Below, in pieces: positions 35,901 through 43,771 of a DNA stretch of 64,000 nt. Numbering within the stretch: position 1 is the first letter of the stretch; each line of letters starts with the position of its first letter. Position numbers and translations under genes: made by a program. A model generated the notes under the pieces. It worked only from the letters and a program-made list of their open reading frames with translations, had not been told where the DNA came from and did no database searches. The DNA comes from Amorphoplanes digitatis (lineage in GTDB: Bacteria; Actinomycetota; Actinomycetes; Mycobacteriales; Micromonosporaceae): positions 8,702,001-8,766,000 of the forward strand of contig NZ_JACHNH010000001.1 in NCBI RefSeq assembly GCF_014205335.1. Direction: 5' to 3'.

Positions 35901-37757
35901 TCAGAACGCGTCTTCGGACAGGTCCATCACGTCGAGAGTGGTGTTCTCGATGATCCGGCGGTCCGAGCCGATCCGGGGCAGGATCTCGCGGGCGAAGAAC
36001 CGCGCCGCGGCGACCTTGCCCTCGTAGAAGGACTTGTCCGCCTCGGAGATCTCGGTGCCCAGCGCCCGGAGGGCGACCTCGGCGCCGCGCAGCAGCAGCC
36101 AGGAGACCACGACGTCGCCGAGCGCGAGCAGCACCCGCCGCGAGGTGAGGCCGACCTTGTACAGCTCACGGGCGTCACCGCCCTGCGCCGCCTGCAGCCA
36201 GGTCATCTGGATGCCGAGGATGTTCTGCAGCTCACCGAGCGCCCTGCCGAGCGAGGCGCGCTCGACCTTGAGCTGGCCGTTGCCGGCCTCGGTCTCGATG
36301 AACTCCTGGATCTCGGTGGCGATGACGGCGAGCGACCGGCCGTTGTCCTTCACGATCTTGCGGAAGATCAGGTCGAGGCTCTGGATCGCCGTCGTGCCCT
36401 CGTACAGGGTGTCGATCTTGGCGTCGCGGACGTACTGCTCGAGCGGGTAGTCCTGGAGGAAGCCGGAGCCACCGAAGGTCTGCAACGACTCGTGTCCGAG
36501 CAGTTCGTACGCCCGCTCCGAGCCGACGCCCTTGACCAGCGGCAGCAGGAAGTCGTTGACGCCGCTTGCGATCTTGGCACCCTTGGTGTCGCCGGCGGCC
36601 TCCGCGATGGCGACCTTGTCCTGCCAGGAAGCCGTGTAGATGACCAGCGAGCGCAGGCCCTCCGCGTACGCCTTCTGGAGCATCAGCGAGCGGCGAACGT
36701 CGGGGTGGTGGGTGATCGTGACGCGCGGGGCCGCCTTGTCGTTGTTCTCGACCAGGTCGGCGCCCTGTACGCGGTTCTTCGCGTACTCGAGCGCGTTGAG
36801 GTAACCCGTCGAGAGGGTGGCGATCGCCTTCGTGCCGACCATCATCCGGGCGTACTCGATGATCATGAACATCTGGCGGATGCCCTGGTGCACCTCGCCG
36901 AGCAGCCAGCCCTTGGCGGGCGTGCCGTTCTCGCCGAAGGTCATCTCGCAGGTGTTGGAGACCTTGAGGCCCATCTTGTGCTCGACGTTCGTGGCGTAGA
37001 CGCCGTTGCGGTCGCCCAGCTCGCCGGTCTCCGCGTCGAAGTGGTACTTCGGCACGATGAACAGCGACAGGCCCTTGGTGCCCGGACCGCCGACGCCCTC
37101 TACGCCGACCGGACGGGCCAGCACGTAGTGGATGATGTTGTCGGTGAGGTCGTGCTCACCCGAGGTGATGAAGCGCTTGACGCCCTCGATGTGCCAGGAG
37201 CCGTCCGCCTGGGGGATGGCCCGGGTGCGGCCCGCGCCGACGTCGGAGCCGGCGTCGGGCTCGGTGAGCACCATCGTCGAGCCCCACTGCTTGTCGATGA
37301 AGAGCTCGGCCCACTTCTTCTGCTCGTCGGTGCCCTCGACGTGCACGACGTGCGCGAAGGACGGACCGGACGAGTACATCCAGACCGGGGCGTTGGCGCC
37401 GAGAATCTGCTCAGCGAGCGCCCACCACAGGGTGCGGGGCGCGAGCGTGCCGCCCAGGCTCTCCGGCAGGTCCAGGCGCCAGAACTCGGACGCCATGAAG
37501 GCCGCGTAGGACTTCTTGAACGACTCCGGCAGGTCCGCCGTGTTGTTCACCGGGTCGAACCGCGGAGGATTGCGGTCGGAGTCGGTGTAGCTCGCCGCGA
37601 GGTCCTCACGCGCGAGGCGGTTCACCTCGGCGAGGACGTCGCGCGCGGTGTCCGCGTCGATGCCGTCGAACGGCGCCTGACCGAACGCACGATCAGCCCC
37701 GAAGACCTCGAAGAGGTTGAACTCGAGGTCGCGCAGGTTGCTCTTGTAGTGGCTCAT
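35901..37757 (-). CDS. Acyl-CoA dehydrogenase, FadE5-like
   Basis: This 618-aa flavoenzyme carries out the first step of beta-oxidation, passing electrons to ETF. The extended N-terminus MSHYKSNLRDLEFNLFEVFG and total length fit the mycobacterial FadE5 group rather than the 380-aa type. The FAD/substrate motifs MVLTEPDAGSDVGAGRTRA and RFITSGEHD are present, as is the YEGTTAIQSLDLIFRKI region with the catalytic glutamate YEGT. A C-terminal extension domain ends VMDLSEDAF. Start ATG 37757. Two copies of a TTACCC-type palindrome lie 31-69 bases upstream. The EtfD-like oxidoreductase at 57534 carries the same site and is the expected downstream electron acceptor route. Confidence 0.96.
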   Translation of the reverse strand: MSHYKSNLRDLEFNLFEVFGADRAFGQAPFDGIDADTARDVLAEVNRLAREDLAASYTDSDRNPPRFDPVNNTADLPESFKKSYAAFMASEFWRLDLPESLGGTLAPRTLWWALAEQILGANAPVWMYSSGPSFAHVVHVEGTDEQKKWAELFIDKQWGSTMVLTEPDAGSDVGAGRTRAIPQADGSWHIEGVKRFITSGEHDLTDNIIHYVLARPVGVEGVGGPGTKGLSLFIVPKYHFDAETGELGDRNGVYATNVEHKMGLKVSNTCEMTFGENGTPAKGWLLGEVHQGIRQMFMIIEYARMMVGTKAIATLSTGYLNALEYAKNRVQGADLVENNDKAAPRVTITHHPDVRRSLMLQKAYAEGLRSLVIYTASWQDKVAIAEAAGDTKGAKIASGVNDFLLPLVKGVGSERAYELLGHESLQTFGGSGFLQDYPLEQYVRDAKIDTLYEGTTAIQSLDLIFRKIVKDNGRSLAVIATEIQEFIETEAGNGQLKVERASLGRALGELQNILGIQMTWLQAAQGGDARELYKVGLTSRRVLLALGDVVVSWLLLRGAEVALRALGTEISEADKSFYEGKVAAARFFAREILPRIGSDRRIIENTTLDVMDLSEDAF

Positions 37758-37787
37758 GTCGTTTTGGCCCCGCCCTCCGGACGCGAG

Positions 37788-37801
37788 TTACCCGTCAGTA
37801 A
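37788..37801. promoter_or_regulatory. TTACCC-type palindrome, copy 1 before fadE5-like gene
   Basis: TTACCC-GT-CAGTAA is an imperfect inverted repeat (arms TTACYS/SRGTAA) 31 bases upstream of the ATG. It shares its layout with 37813-37826, 32822-32835 and 59726-59739. The size suits a TetR-family dimer. Confidence 0.7.
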
Positions 37802-37812
37802 CTAACACTGTA

Positions 37813-37826
37813 TTACCCGCGGGTAG
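37813..37826. promoter_or_regulatory. TTACCC-type palindrome, copy 2 before fadE5-like gene
   Basis: TTACCC-GC-GGGTAG is the second copy, centred 25 bases (about two and a half helical turns) from the first. Two sites on one promoter suggest tight or cooperative control of the acyl-CoA dehydrogenase. Confidence 0.65.
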
Positions 37827-38018
37827 GTATCGACAAGTCGGCTTCGATCTTCGGTTGTCCGTCGGATTGGGGGTCAAACGTCTCCGATCGGGTGGGAAAC
37901 AGGACAACCGTTCGGTCATTTGCAAGCCGCCGCGCCGCATACACGTATCGACGTGCTCAGCGGTTCGTTGCTCCGGATGTACAGCAAGGCACGTACGCGC
38001 CGACCCGGGGAGGTCACC

Positions 38019-38207
38019 ATGTTCGCCACGATCAAAAGCCTGATTCCGGAGCCGCGCCAGGCGGACCAGCCGCGCCACTACGTCGGCCGGCACCGGCAGC
38101 CGGACGCCGTCGCCGCCCGGGCATCGGTACCCGTGATCCCTGCGCCTCTGCCCGCCCCCGAGGACTCGCCCGCCGCGGAAGAGCCCGCCGACGACGACCT
38201 GAGCTAG
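38019..38207 (+). CDS. Small hypothetical protein, 62 aa
   Basis: This gene starts at ATG 38019, directly after the excellent GGGGAGGTCACC, which decides the start. The product reads MFATIKSLIPEPRQADQPRH..., then an Ala/Pro-rich stretch and an acidic end (SPAAEEPADDDLS). No domain is recognised; it is probably disordered. Its stop overlaps the stop of the convergent SpoIIE-type phosphatase gene (shared TAG/CTA region 38204-38207). Confidence 0.65.
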   Translation: MFATIKSLIPEPRQADQPRHYVGRHRQPDAVAARASVPVIPAPLPAPEDSPAAEEPADDDLS

Positions 38208-39331
38208 CTGCCGGCCGCGCCGACCTCCCAGCTCGGCATAGCTGCCGCCGCGCTGCCGTCGGGGCCGCCGTACTCGAGCAGCACCAGGGCGATGTCGTCC
38301 TCGAGCTGCCCGTGCACCCAGTCGACAAGCGCGGTCTCGAGCGACGCCAGGCCGTCGCCGACCGTGCCATGTCCCAACAGCCGCCACGCCCGGTCGGTGG
38401 TGGGAAAGAACTCGCCCTCACGTCGCGCCTCGCCCAGCCCGTCCGTGAAGAGCAGCAGCCGGTCACCCGGCTCGAGACGTTCCACCCGGGGCCGCGCCAC
38501 CGGCATGAACCCCAGCGGGGGCGCCGGAGCGGGCGGGTCCAGCGCGATGACCTGACCACGCCGCAACAGCAGCGGCGCCGGATGTCCACAATTGACGATG
38601 GTGAGCGTGCCGCCGCGCTCCTCGACCAGGGCAGCGGTGACGAAGTCCTCGTCGCCGACGCTGCGGGCCACGGCCCGATCCAGGTCGGTGACGATCGCCC
38701 GCAGGTCCGACCGTTCGAACGCGACATGCCGGTACGAGCCCAGCACGATGCTCGCCAGCCGTACCGCCTCGAGCCCCTTCCCGCGCACGTCGCCGATGAT
38801 GATCCGCACCCCGTACGGGGTGTCGAGGGCCTCGTAGAGGTCTCCGCCGATGTCCGCCGCGGCCGACGCCGAGATGTAGCGGCCCGCCACCGCGAGGTTG
38901 CCGACCTGCGGGCCGAGCGGTCGCAGCACGGCCTGCTGCGCGACCGCCGCCAGGCGCACCAGCTCGGCGATCCGGTTGGCCTGACGCTGCCGGACGGTGG
39001 CGACCGCGGCCGCGATCCCGGTGGCCAGCATGATGCCGGCGACGTTGACCATGCCGATCGTGTCGAACCGGGCGTCGGCACCGGAGAAGACCATGCCGAC
39101 GACCGTGGCGAGCGCGCCGACCGCGAGCACCGTCTGCCAGTAGGCGAACACGGCGGCCAGGAACGGCGCGGCCGCGTACAGCCCGACGAAGTTCGCCTGA
39201 GGACCGTCCGCCAGCTCCACGGCCGACACGACGACGAGCAGCGCGAGGGCCGCGCCGAGGCCGGCGCGGGATCCTGGGCTGAGCGGGTGGCGGCCCGCCG
39301 GGATAATAGGCATGGGTACGCCGAACAGCAT
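38204..39331 (-). CDS. Membrane-anchored PP2C/SpoIIE-type serine phosphatase
   Basis: This protein of 375 aa (369 if it starts at MPIIPAG, 39313) has four predicted N-terminal helices (about residues 22-110: LGAALALLVVVSAVEL, FVGLYAAAPFLAAVFAY, VLAVGALATVVGMVF, VNVAGIMLATGIAAAVATV). The SpoIIE/PP2C domain follows with metal-site motifs GGDLYEAL, IIIGDVRGKGLEAVRL, VNCGHPAPLLL, LLLFTDGLGEARR and DDIALVLLE. These phosphatases usually control anti-anti-sigma factors of the STAS type in actinomycete stress or development. No anti-sigma or STAS gene lies adjacent, so the target is unknown. No sensor domain beyond the membrane part is visible. Confidence 0.92.
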   Translation of the reverse strand: MLFGVPMPIIPAGRHPLSPGSRAGLGAALALLVVVSAVELADGPQANFVGLYAAAPFLAAVFAYWQTVLAVGALATVVGMVFSGADARFDTIGMVNVAGIMLATGIAAAVATVRQRQANRIAELVRLAAVAQQAVLRPLGPQVGNLAVAGRYISASAAADIGGDLYEALDTPYGVRIIIGDVRGKGLEAVRLASIVLGSYRHVAFERSDLRAIVTDLDRAVARSVGDEDFVTAALVEERGGTLTIVNCGHPAPLLLRRGQVIALDPPAPAPPLGFMPVARPRVERLEPGDRLLLFTDGLGEARREGEFFPTTDRAWRLLGHGTVGDGLASLETALVDWVHGQLEDDIALVLLEYGGPDGSAAAAMPSWEVGAAGS

Positions 39332-39432
39332 GCCTGATCGACCAGGGCGGCTGCATCATCTTGACCCCTAGTCTGAGCGGGTTCTGCCCACTCGTCGCCG
39401 GCGAACCCCACCCGCGATGACACGATGGCGGT

Positions 39433-39981
39433 GTGGCTTCAGAACTGCGCGGCCGGCTGCGCGCCGGATTCCGTTGGACAGACCCCGGTCCGGACACCGA
39501 TCTGCTTGTCAGCGACCGCTCCGGCTGGTGGCGCGACCCGCTGGTGCTCGACGAACTCGGTCCCGGACTCGCCGCACTTTTCTCCGACGCCGAGCCGACC
39601 GTGGTGGTCTCGCCCGAGGTGACCGGGTTCCTCGTCGGCCCGCTGGTGGCCCGCGCGCTCGGCGTCGGATTCGTGGAGGCGTACCGCGCGGGTGCGCGGC
39701 GGCCGATCGCCGAGCCGATGGCCTGGGCGGCCGTCCCGGCCGATCATCGCGGCGATCAGCAGCACCTCGGGCTGCGCAGCCGGCTGATCGGCCTCGACGA
39801 CCGCGTCCTGGTCGTGGACGATTGGGCCGCCACCGGCGCACAGGCCCGCGGCCTGTACACCCTTGTCGAATCGCTGGGCGCGAAGGCCGTCGGCACCGCG
39901 GTCATCGTCGACGAGTGCGACCCGGCGGTCTCGGCCGAGCTGCGCATCCGCGGCCTGCTGACCGGCGAAGATCTGAGCTGA
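39433..39981 (+). CDS. Phosphoribosyltransferase-fold protein
   Basis: This 182-aa protein has the type I PRTase PRPP-binding motif VLVVDDWAATGAQARGLYTLVES near residue 121, the upstream loop VVVSPEVTGFLVGPLVARALGV and FVEAYRAG. The order resembles adenine or xanthine phosphoribosyltransferases, but the nucleobase specificity region is not diagnostic. Start GTG 39433 (MASELRGRLRAGFRW). It may be a salvage enzyme or a PRTase-like regulator. It diverges from the SpoIIE-type phosphatase gene. Confidence 0.85.
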   Translation: MASELRGRLRAGFRWTDPGPDTDLLVSDRSGWWRDPLVLDELGPGLAALFSDAEPTVVVSPEVTGFLVGPLVARALGVGFVEAYRAGARRPIAEPMAWAAVPADHRGDQQHLGLRSRLIGLDDRVLVVDDWAATGAQARGLYTLVESLGAKAVGTAVIVDECDPAVSAELRIRGLLTGEDLS

Positions 39982-39994
39982 GCACACGTACGCG

Positions 39995-40012
39995 CTGAGT
40001 AGCGCTACTCAG
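39995..40012. promoter_or_regulatory. Perfect 18-bp palindrome upstream of a small membrane protein gene
   Basis: CTGAGTAGC-GCTACTCAG is a perfect palindrome without spacer, 25 bases upstream of ATG 40038 and 13 bases after the preceding stop. Its promoter position and perfect dyad suggest a repressor operator. A weak hairpin role is possible but it lacks a T-tract. Confidence 0.6.
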
Positions 40013-40037
40013 GAGCGGCCACCCCGGTCTCACCACG

Positions 40038-40352
40038 ATGGACGGCATGACGCAGTTCTTCTTCGGCAACTGGGCGACCCGCATCTATCTGTTCGCCGTC
40101 GCGGTCGCCGCGGTCATCCTGATCGGCGGCAACCTCGCGACCGGCAACCACGAGCCGTCCACCGCGGCGGCCTACCTCATCGGCCTCACCGCGCCGGTCT
40201 CGGTGATCTTCGCGCCGGTCTTCCTGCTCGGCGACGGCTGGCTCGCGGTCGCGATGCTCTGGCTGAGCGTGGCCGCCGGCGCCCTGCTCAACACCCTGCT
40301 GATCAACACGATCGCCGGCCAGGTCGGCCGGCTCCGCTCCCACGGGGCGTGA
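40038..40352 (+). CDS. SCO4225-like small membrane protein
   Basis: This protein of about 104 aa reads MDGMTQFFFGNWATRIYLFAV; ATG 40047 is an alternative start that drops three residues. Three hydrophobic segments are visible (IYLFAVAVAAVILIGGNL, AAYLIGLTAPVSVIFAPVFLL, WLAVAMLWLSVAAGALLNTLL) with the LTAP turn seen in SCO4225-type proteins. Function unknown. A perfect 18-bp palindrome lies upstream, so it is probably regulated independently. Confidence 0.75.
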   Translation: MDGMTQFFFGNWATRIYLFAVAVAAVILIGGNLATGNHEPSTAAAYLIGLTAPVSVIFAPVFLLGDGWLAVAMLWLSVAAGALLNTLLINTIAGQVGRLRSHGA

Positions 40353-40484
40353 CGCCCCCTCGCCGAGGTCCACGGTGGTCGATCTCCTGGCCACCGCCCG
40401 GAATCGCCGACCATGGGTGTCGGCGGTCACATCTGTGCGATGGTGGTTCTGACCGCGCGCACGCCCCGCACTTGTGAGGCGAAT

Positions 40485-40498
40485 CACCCCCGGGGGTG
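40485..40498. promoter_or_regulatory. 14-bp GC palindrome upstream of the DUF1918 gene
   Basis: CACCCCC-GGGGGTG is a perfect dyad 82 bases upstream of ATG 40581. It could be an operator. In GC-rich DNA a C/G-run palindrome has less weight than an AT-containing one. Confidence 0.35.
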
Positions 40499-40580
40499 CG
40501 ACCGGACGGCGCTGGAAGTCCGGTTTCGGGCGCGACCGCGGCCCGCGGGCCCTCGGGCCCCGACCCAGACGGGAGGAACG

Positions 40581-40772
40581 ATGATCGCGCACACCGGAGA
40601 CCGGCTCGTCCTGAAGGGTATCCACGTCGGCGACCCCCAGCGGGTCGGCGACATCGTCGAGGTCCCGCACCCCGACGGCACCCCGCCGTACCGGGTCCGC
40701 TGGCTGGACACCGACCACGAGGCGCTCGTGTTCCCCGGCCCCGAGGGGCACGTGGAGCACCGGGCGAACTGA
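40581..40772 (+). CDS. DUF1918 domain protein
   Basis: This 63-aa protein reads MIAHTGDRLVLKGIHVGDPQRVGDI... with the family pattern GDxxxxxxxxxG...RxGxIxEVxxxDGxPPYxVRWxDxxHExLVFPGPD. It is an SH3-like beta barrel found across actinobacteria; function is not established. ATG 40581 follows GGGAGGAACG, which fixes the start. It stands alone, with a GC palindrome upstream. Confidence 0.9.
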   Translation: MIAHTGDRLVLKGIHVGDPQRVGDIVEVPHPDGTPPYRVRWLDTDHEALVFPGPEGHVEHRAN

Positions 40773-40820
40773 TCATCCCGGCGGACGACCGGCCACGACT
40801 CCCGTGGCCGGTCGCCGGTA

Positions 40821-40867
40821 TGTCTAGCTTTTCCAGTCCACCGGTTTGTCTAGCTTTTCCAGTCCAC
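40821..40867. repeat. Tandem 21-bp direct repeat at the 3' end of the YciI-like gene
   Basis: Two identical 21-base copies (40821-40841 and 40847-40867; each begins TGTCTAGC and ends CAGTCCAC) lie 26 bases apart. The second contains the final codons and stop (DWKS, TAG) of the YciI-like gene; the first lies just beyond it. This is a recent slippage-type duplication. Confidence 0.9.
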
Positions 40868-41131
40868 GAGGGCGCCGCGGGCCGGCGTCCAGCCCGTGGC
40901 CGTGTATTCGGCCAGGCCCTGGAGCAGGTAGGGGTCGGGCGCCAGCAGCTCCCGCGCCTCGGCCTCGGTGTCAGCGTCGAGAATGATGACGCCGCCGACG
41001 GGCGGATCCTGCCGGCCGGCGGAGACGAGCACGCCGGCCCGCCCGAGTTCTTCGACGAAGGCGATGTGCGCGTCCCGAGCCTGGTCGACCTGGTCGAGGG
41101 GCGCGAGATAGGTCGAGATCATCAGGTACAC
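40850..41131 (-). CDS. YciI-like protein
   Basis: This 93-aa alpha/beta-barrel (ferredoxin-like) protein of the YciI/muconolactone-isomerase-like group reads MYLMISTYLAPLDQVDQARDAHIAFVEELGRAG, with the conserved AHIAF histidine region. Then comes GGVIILDADTEAEARELLAPDPYLLQGLAEY, typical for the family. Its chemistry is generally unknown, though some relatives are lyases. The start GTG 41131 follows AGAGGAACAC. The gene stands alone, and its 3' end is duplicated downstream. Confidence 0.88.
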   Translation of the reverse strand: MYLMISTYLAPLDQVDQARDAHIAFVEELGRAGVLVSAGRQDPPVGGVIILDADTEAEARELLAPDPYLLQGLAEYTATGWTPARGALVDWKS

Positions 41132-41220
41132 GGTGTGTTCCTCTCAGCCGCGGAAAACTCACCGCGATCCTACGATCGCGGCTGGCCCCCGTGGCTTGCA
41201 CGAGGGCCAGACCGGGCCGA

Positions 41221-41619
41221 TCAGCAGTAGGTGATGTCCTCGTGGCCGTCGTCGTTGTCGTCGAAGTCGACGCCGGTCAGGTGGTCCGAGTAGATCCAGC
41301 CGGCGCTGTTGGTGCCGTCGATGCGGACCCACCACCACAGGTTGCCGTAGCTGTTGTACTCGTAGCAGTGCAGCCAGACCTTGCCCCAGGCGCCGGTGTT
41401 GGCGCCGGTCTTGGCGCAGTCACCGTACGGGCCGACCTTGAGCGGCTTGGACACCTCGGTGTAGCCGCTACCCTCGCCGTTCCTGGAGTGACTGACCGAG
41501 CAGTCGATGGCCGCGGACGCCGGCGACACGGGCACCGCGACCAGTCCGGCCGTCAGAACCGCCGCCAGGAACGCACCTCCGGCGACCCGCCAGGTCCGTT
41601 TGACAATTGTCTTGATCAA
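41221..41619 (-). CDS. Secreted SH3-like protein, about 132 aa
   Basis: The TTG at 41619 is preferred because GGGGGAACGGAA lies just upstream; GTG 41646 would add nine residues but has no ribosome site. The product has a clear signal peptide (MIKTIVKRTWRVAGGAFLAAVL..., cleavage after SPASA), then a mature domain of about 95 residues. That domain has four cysteines, WGKVWLHCYEYNSYGNLWWWVRIDGTNSAGWIYSDHL and an acidic end VDFDDNDDGHEDITYC. The pattern resembles small secreted SH3-type domains of actinomycetes, which may bind wall glycans. Function unassigned. It is the first of a run of secreted proteins. Confidence 0.8.
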   Translation of the reverse strand: MIKTIVKRTWRVAGGAFLAAVLTAGLVAVPVSPASAAIDCSVSHSRNGEGSGYTEVSKPLKVGPYGDCAKTGANTGAWGKVWLHCYEYNSYGNLWWWVRIDGTNSAGWIYSDHLTGVDFDDNDDGHEDITYC

Positions 41620-41744
41620 TTCCGTTCCCCCGTCTCCGTGCGTCACCGCATCGACGTCGGTGATCAGATCGGACGCTAGTCCACATCGGACAACTCGTCG
41701 AGATCTCCACCAACGCGATGACGTGCGGGTTCGAGCGGCCGGCC

Positions 41745-43130
41745 TCAGCGGTACCAGGTGCGGGTCGCGGTCTTGGTCGAGTTGCCCGCCTTGTCGTAGG
41801 CGCGCAGCACGACCTTGAGCTTCTTGCCGTACCTGCTGGTCTTGATCGAGAAGCTGTACCCCGGCTTCACGTCCTTGGCGACGACCTTGCCGTTGATCAG
41901 CAGCTCCACCCGGCCGACGCCGTTGCGGTCGCCGGCCGACGCGGTGACCTTGACCGTGCCCTTCACCTTCGCCTTGTTCTTGGGCCCCTTGGTGATCTTC
42001 AGCGTGGGCTTCGTGTTGTCGACGATGACCACCCGCCGAGCCGTGGTGGTGTAGCCCCAGTAGTCGATCACGTACCAGGTGAGGGTCTTCCTGCCGTCGC
42101 GGCCCGCCGGGATCGACGAGGTGTACGGGGCCGTGAGGTCCGAGGCGGCGCCGTCCAGCGTCGCCCACGAGACGCCGGTGGCGTCCGTCGCCTGCACGGT
42201 GCTGGTGATCCGCGAGCCGCGGACGAGGGCGAGGTTCGCCGGCGTGATCGAGGTGACGCGGGGAGCGTCCGCGTCGATGACGACGGACAACGCGGTGACC
42301 GAGGCGTTGCCCCACGTGTCCCAGGCGCGCACCTCGATCGGCACGGTACGGCTGCGCGGACCGAAGTCGTACCGCAGCGCCCGATCCGTCGACCGGATCG
42401 CACCCTCGACCCACCACTCGATGCGGCTCAACCCGGTGAGGTCCTTGACCTCGGCATCCAGGTAGCTCTCCCCGGCGGGCTGGGTCTCCGGCGAATCCGG
42501 GTGGCGGTACAAGGAGATCTGCGGACCCAGGTCGTCCACCCGGTAGCCACCCTTGAAGGTCGAGACGTTCCCGGCCCGGTCGGTCACCGCGAACCGAACC
42601 TTGCCGTTGTGACCCGTCGCGTCCCAGTCGAGAGTCCACGGCGCGCCGGTCGCCCGGTCGATCTCGCCGGCGTCGTCGCTCAGCACAACGCTGACGACGT
42701 CGTCCGGCACGTCAACGGTGATCGTGGTGGGACCGTGCACGACCGAGACCATCCGCGGAGTGAAGTTCGCGTCCGGCCTCTCGGCGTCGACGTGAACCCG
42801 GGTCTTGGCCTCCCCGGTCACCCCCGCCACGTCATAGGCCCGAACCGTCACGTCCACGTCGCGGTCATCAAGATCGACCGGGGCGTACAGGGTCACGGCG
42901 AACGGCGCGGTCCGCGACCTGGCGACGAGCCTGTCGTCGACCAGCACATCGATCCTCACCGTGTCGGCACTCACCGAAGGCCGCACGGTCTGCTGAATCC
43001 CGATCAACTGCCCCTCGGCAAGCCCCGTCGAGGTCACCACCGGCACCGAGTCCGCGGCCGCAGGCCCCGCACCCGTCACGATCAGCAACCCGACAAGCCC
43101 GGCAACCGCCGCAGCACGCCCCTTACCCAC
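41745..43130 (-). CDS. Secreted multi-domain Ig-like protein
   Basis: This 461-aa protein has a signal peptide (MGKGRAAAVAGLVGLLIVTGAGPAAA) and then four or five Ig-like beta-sandwich domains. Repeated patterns such as VRAYDVAGVTGEAKTRV, VTDRAGNVSTF, VRAWDTWGNASV and YDKAGNSTKTATRTWYR are typical of bacterial Ig-like (Big) folds. The last 90 residues (from KPTLKITKGPKNKAKVKG) closely match the C-terminal domain of the subtilase at 46134-48389 and end TWYR. No enzymatic motif is seen. It is likely a surface-adhesive or wall-associated protein. Confidence 0.85.
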   Translation of the reverse strand: MGKGRAAAVAGLVGLLIVTGAGPAAADSVPVVTSTGLAEGQLIGIQQTVRPSVSADTVRIDVLVDDRLVARSRTAPFAVTLYAPVDLDDRDVDVTVRAYDVAGVTGEAKTRVHVDAERPDANFTPRMVSVVHGPTTITVDVPDDVVSVVLSDDAGEIDRATGAPWTLDWDATGHNGKVRFAVTDRAGNVSTFKGGYRVDDLGPQISLYRHPDSPETQPAGESYLDAEVKDLTGLSRIEWWVEGAIRSTDRALRYDFGPRSRTVPIEVRAWDTWGNASVTALSVVIDADAPRVTSITPANLALVRGSRITSTVQATDATGVSWATLDGAASDLTAPYTSSIPAGRDGRKTLTWYVIDYWGYTTTARRVVIVDNTKPTLKITKGPKNKAKVKGTVKVTASAGDRNGVGRVELLINGKVVAKDVKPGYSFSIKTSRYGKKLKVVLRAYDKAGNSTKTATRTWYR

Positions 43131-43246
43131 AACCGCTCCCCCATGACACCCATGAATATCCCGACGAGGATACGGCCCCGACCCGACGAAAGTCGATCAC
43201 GCCGAGACGGCGGCAGCCCTGGGGTCCGGCGGCTCGCCCCCGCCCG

Positions 43247-43495
43247 CTAACGGCCCGGGGAGTCGGGCGACAGGGCGGCCGGCGCTACACCCGGCTGGAT
43301 CGCTGAACGATTGGCTGGGCGCCAACCCATCGGCTCGGCCATGACGATGATCAGGGTTCCTACCAGTCCCCACAGGCTCGGGACGAAATACGGCCGGTGA
43401 TCCAGACCCTTGCGGCGAACGAGCCACTGATTGAGGGGATAGAAGACCGCCTCCAGCGCCGCCGCTGTCAGCCAACCCAAATTGTCTCTGATCAC
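43247..43495 (-). CDS. Small protein with one hydrophobic segment, 82 aa
   Basis: This frame reads MIRDNLGWLTAAALEAVFYPLNQWLVRRKGLD, then a hydrophobic segment VPSLWGLVGTLIIVMAEPMGW and an Ala/Pro/Ser tail. GTG 43495 is preceded by GAGG at suitable spacing. Codon bias is moderate and no family is recognised. It could be a genuine small membrane protein or a remnant. Confidence 0.45.
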   Translation of the reverse strand: MIRDNLGWLTAAALEAVFYPLNQWLVRRKGLDHRPYFVPSLWGLVGTLIIVMAEPMGWRPANRSAIQPGVAPAALSPDSPGR

Positions 43496-43771
43496 CGCAT
43501 CCTCACCCCTAGATCAACGGGACTCTAGCCCCGCCTGGCCAGGGCGACGTTCCGCCCTTCGGATCGAGGTCGCGCCCGTTCGGAGACACCTGCCATCACA
43601 CGGATCCCTCGTTTTCGCACTTCAATCCCCCTCTGGCGCACCGTCAACGGCACGCTGTGGGCGTCCTGGGCCGGTCGGGGTGAACGTTGAGGTCGGTGGA
43701 GTGGCAGCGGGAGCAGGCCCGCACCCACCTACGGCTCGATGGGAAGCGACGATAGATCTGCCTGCCGCCGC
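43496..43771. other. Intergenic stretch without a convincing gene
   Basis: Open frames here have no domain, poor codon bias and no ribosome site. No repeat or palindrome stands out. The region may carry the promoter of the 82-aa gene, which is transcribed away from it. Confidence 0.4.

Noticed and set aside
41221..42639. A single long minus-strand frame joining the SH3-like protein to the region upstream
   Set aside because: The signal peptide and a ribosome site place the true start at 41619. The upstream part overlaps the Ig-like gene in another frame.
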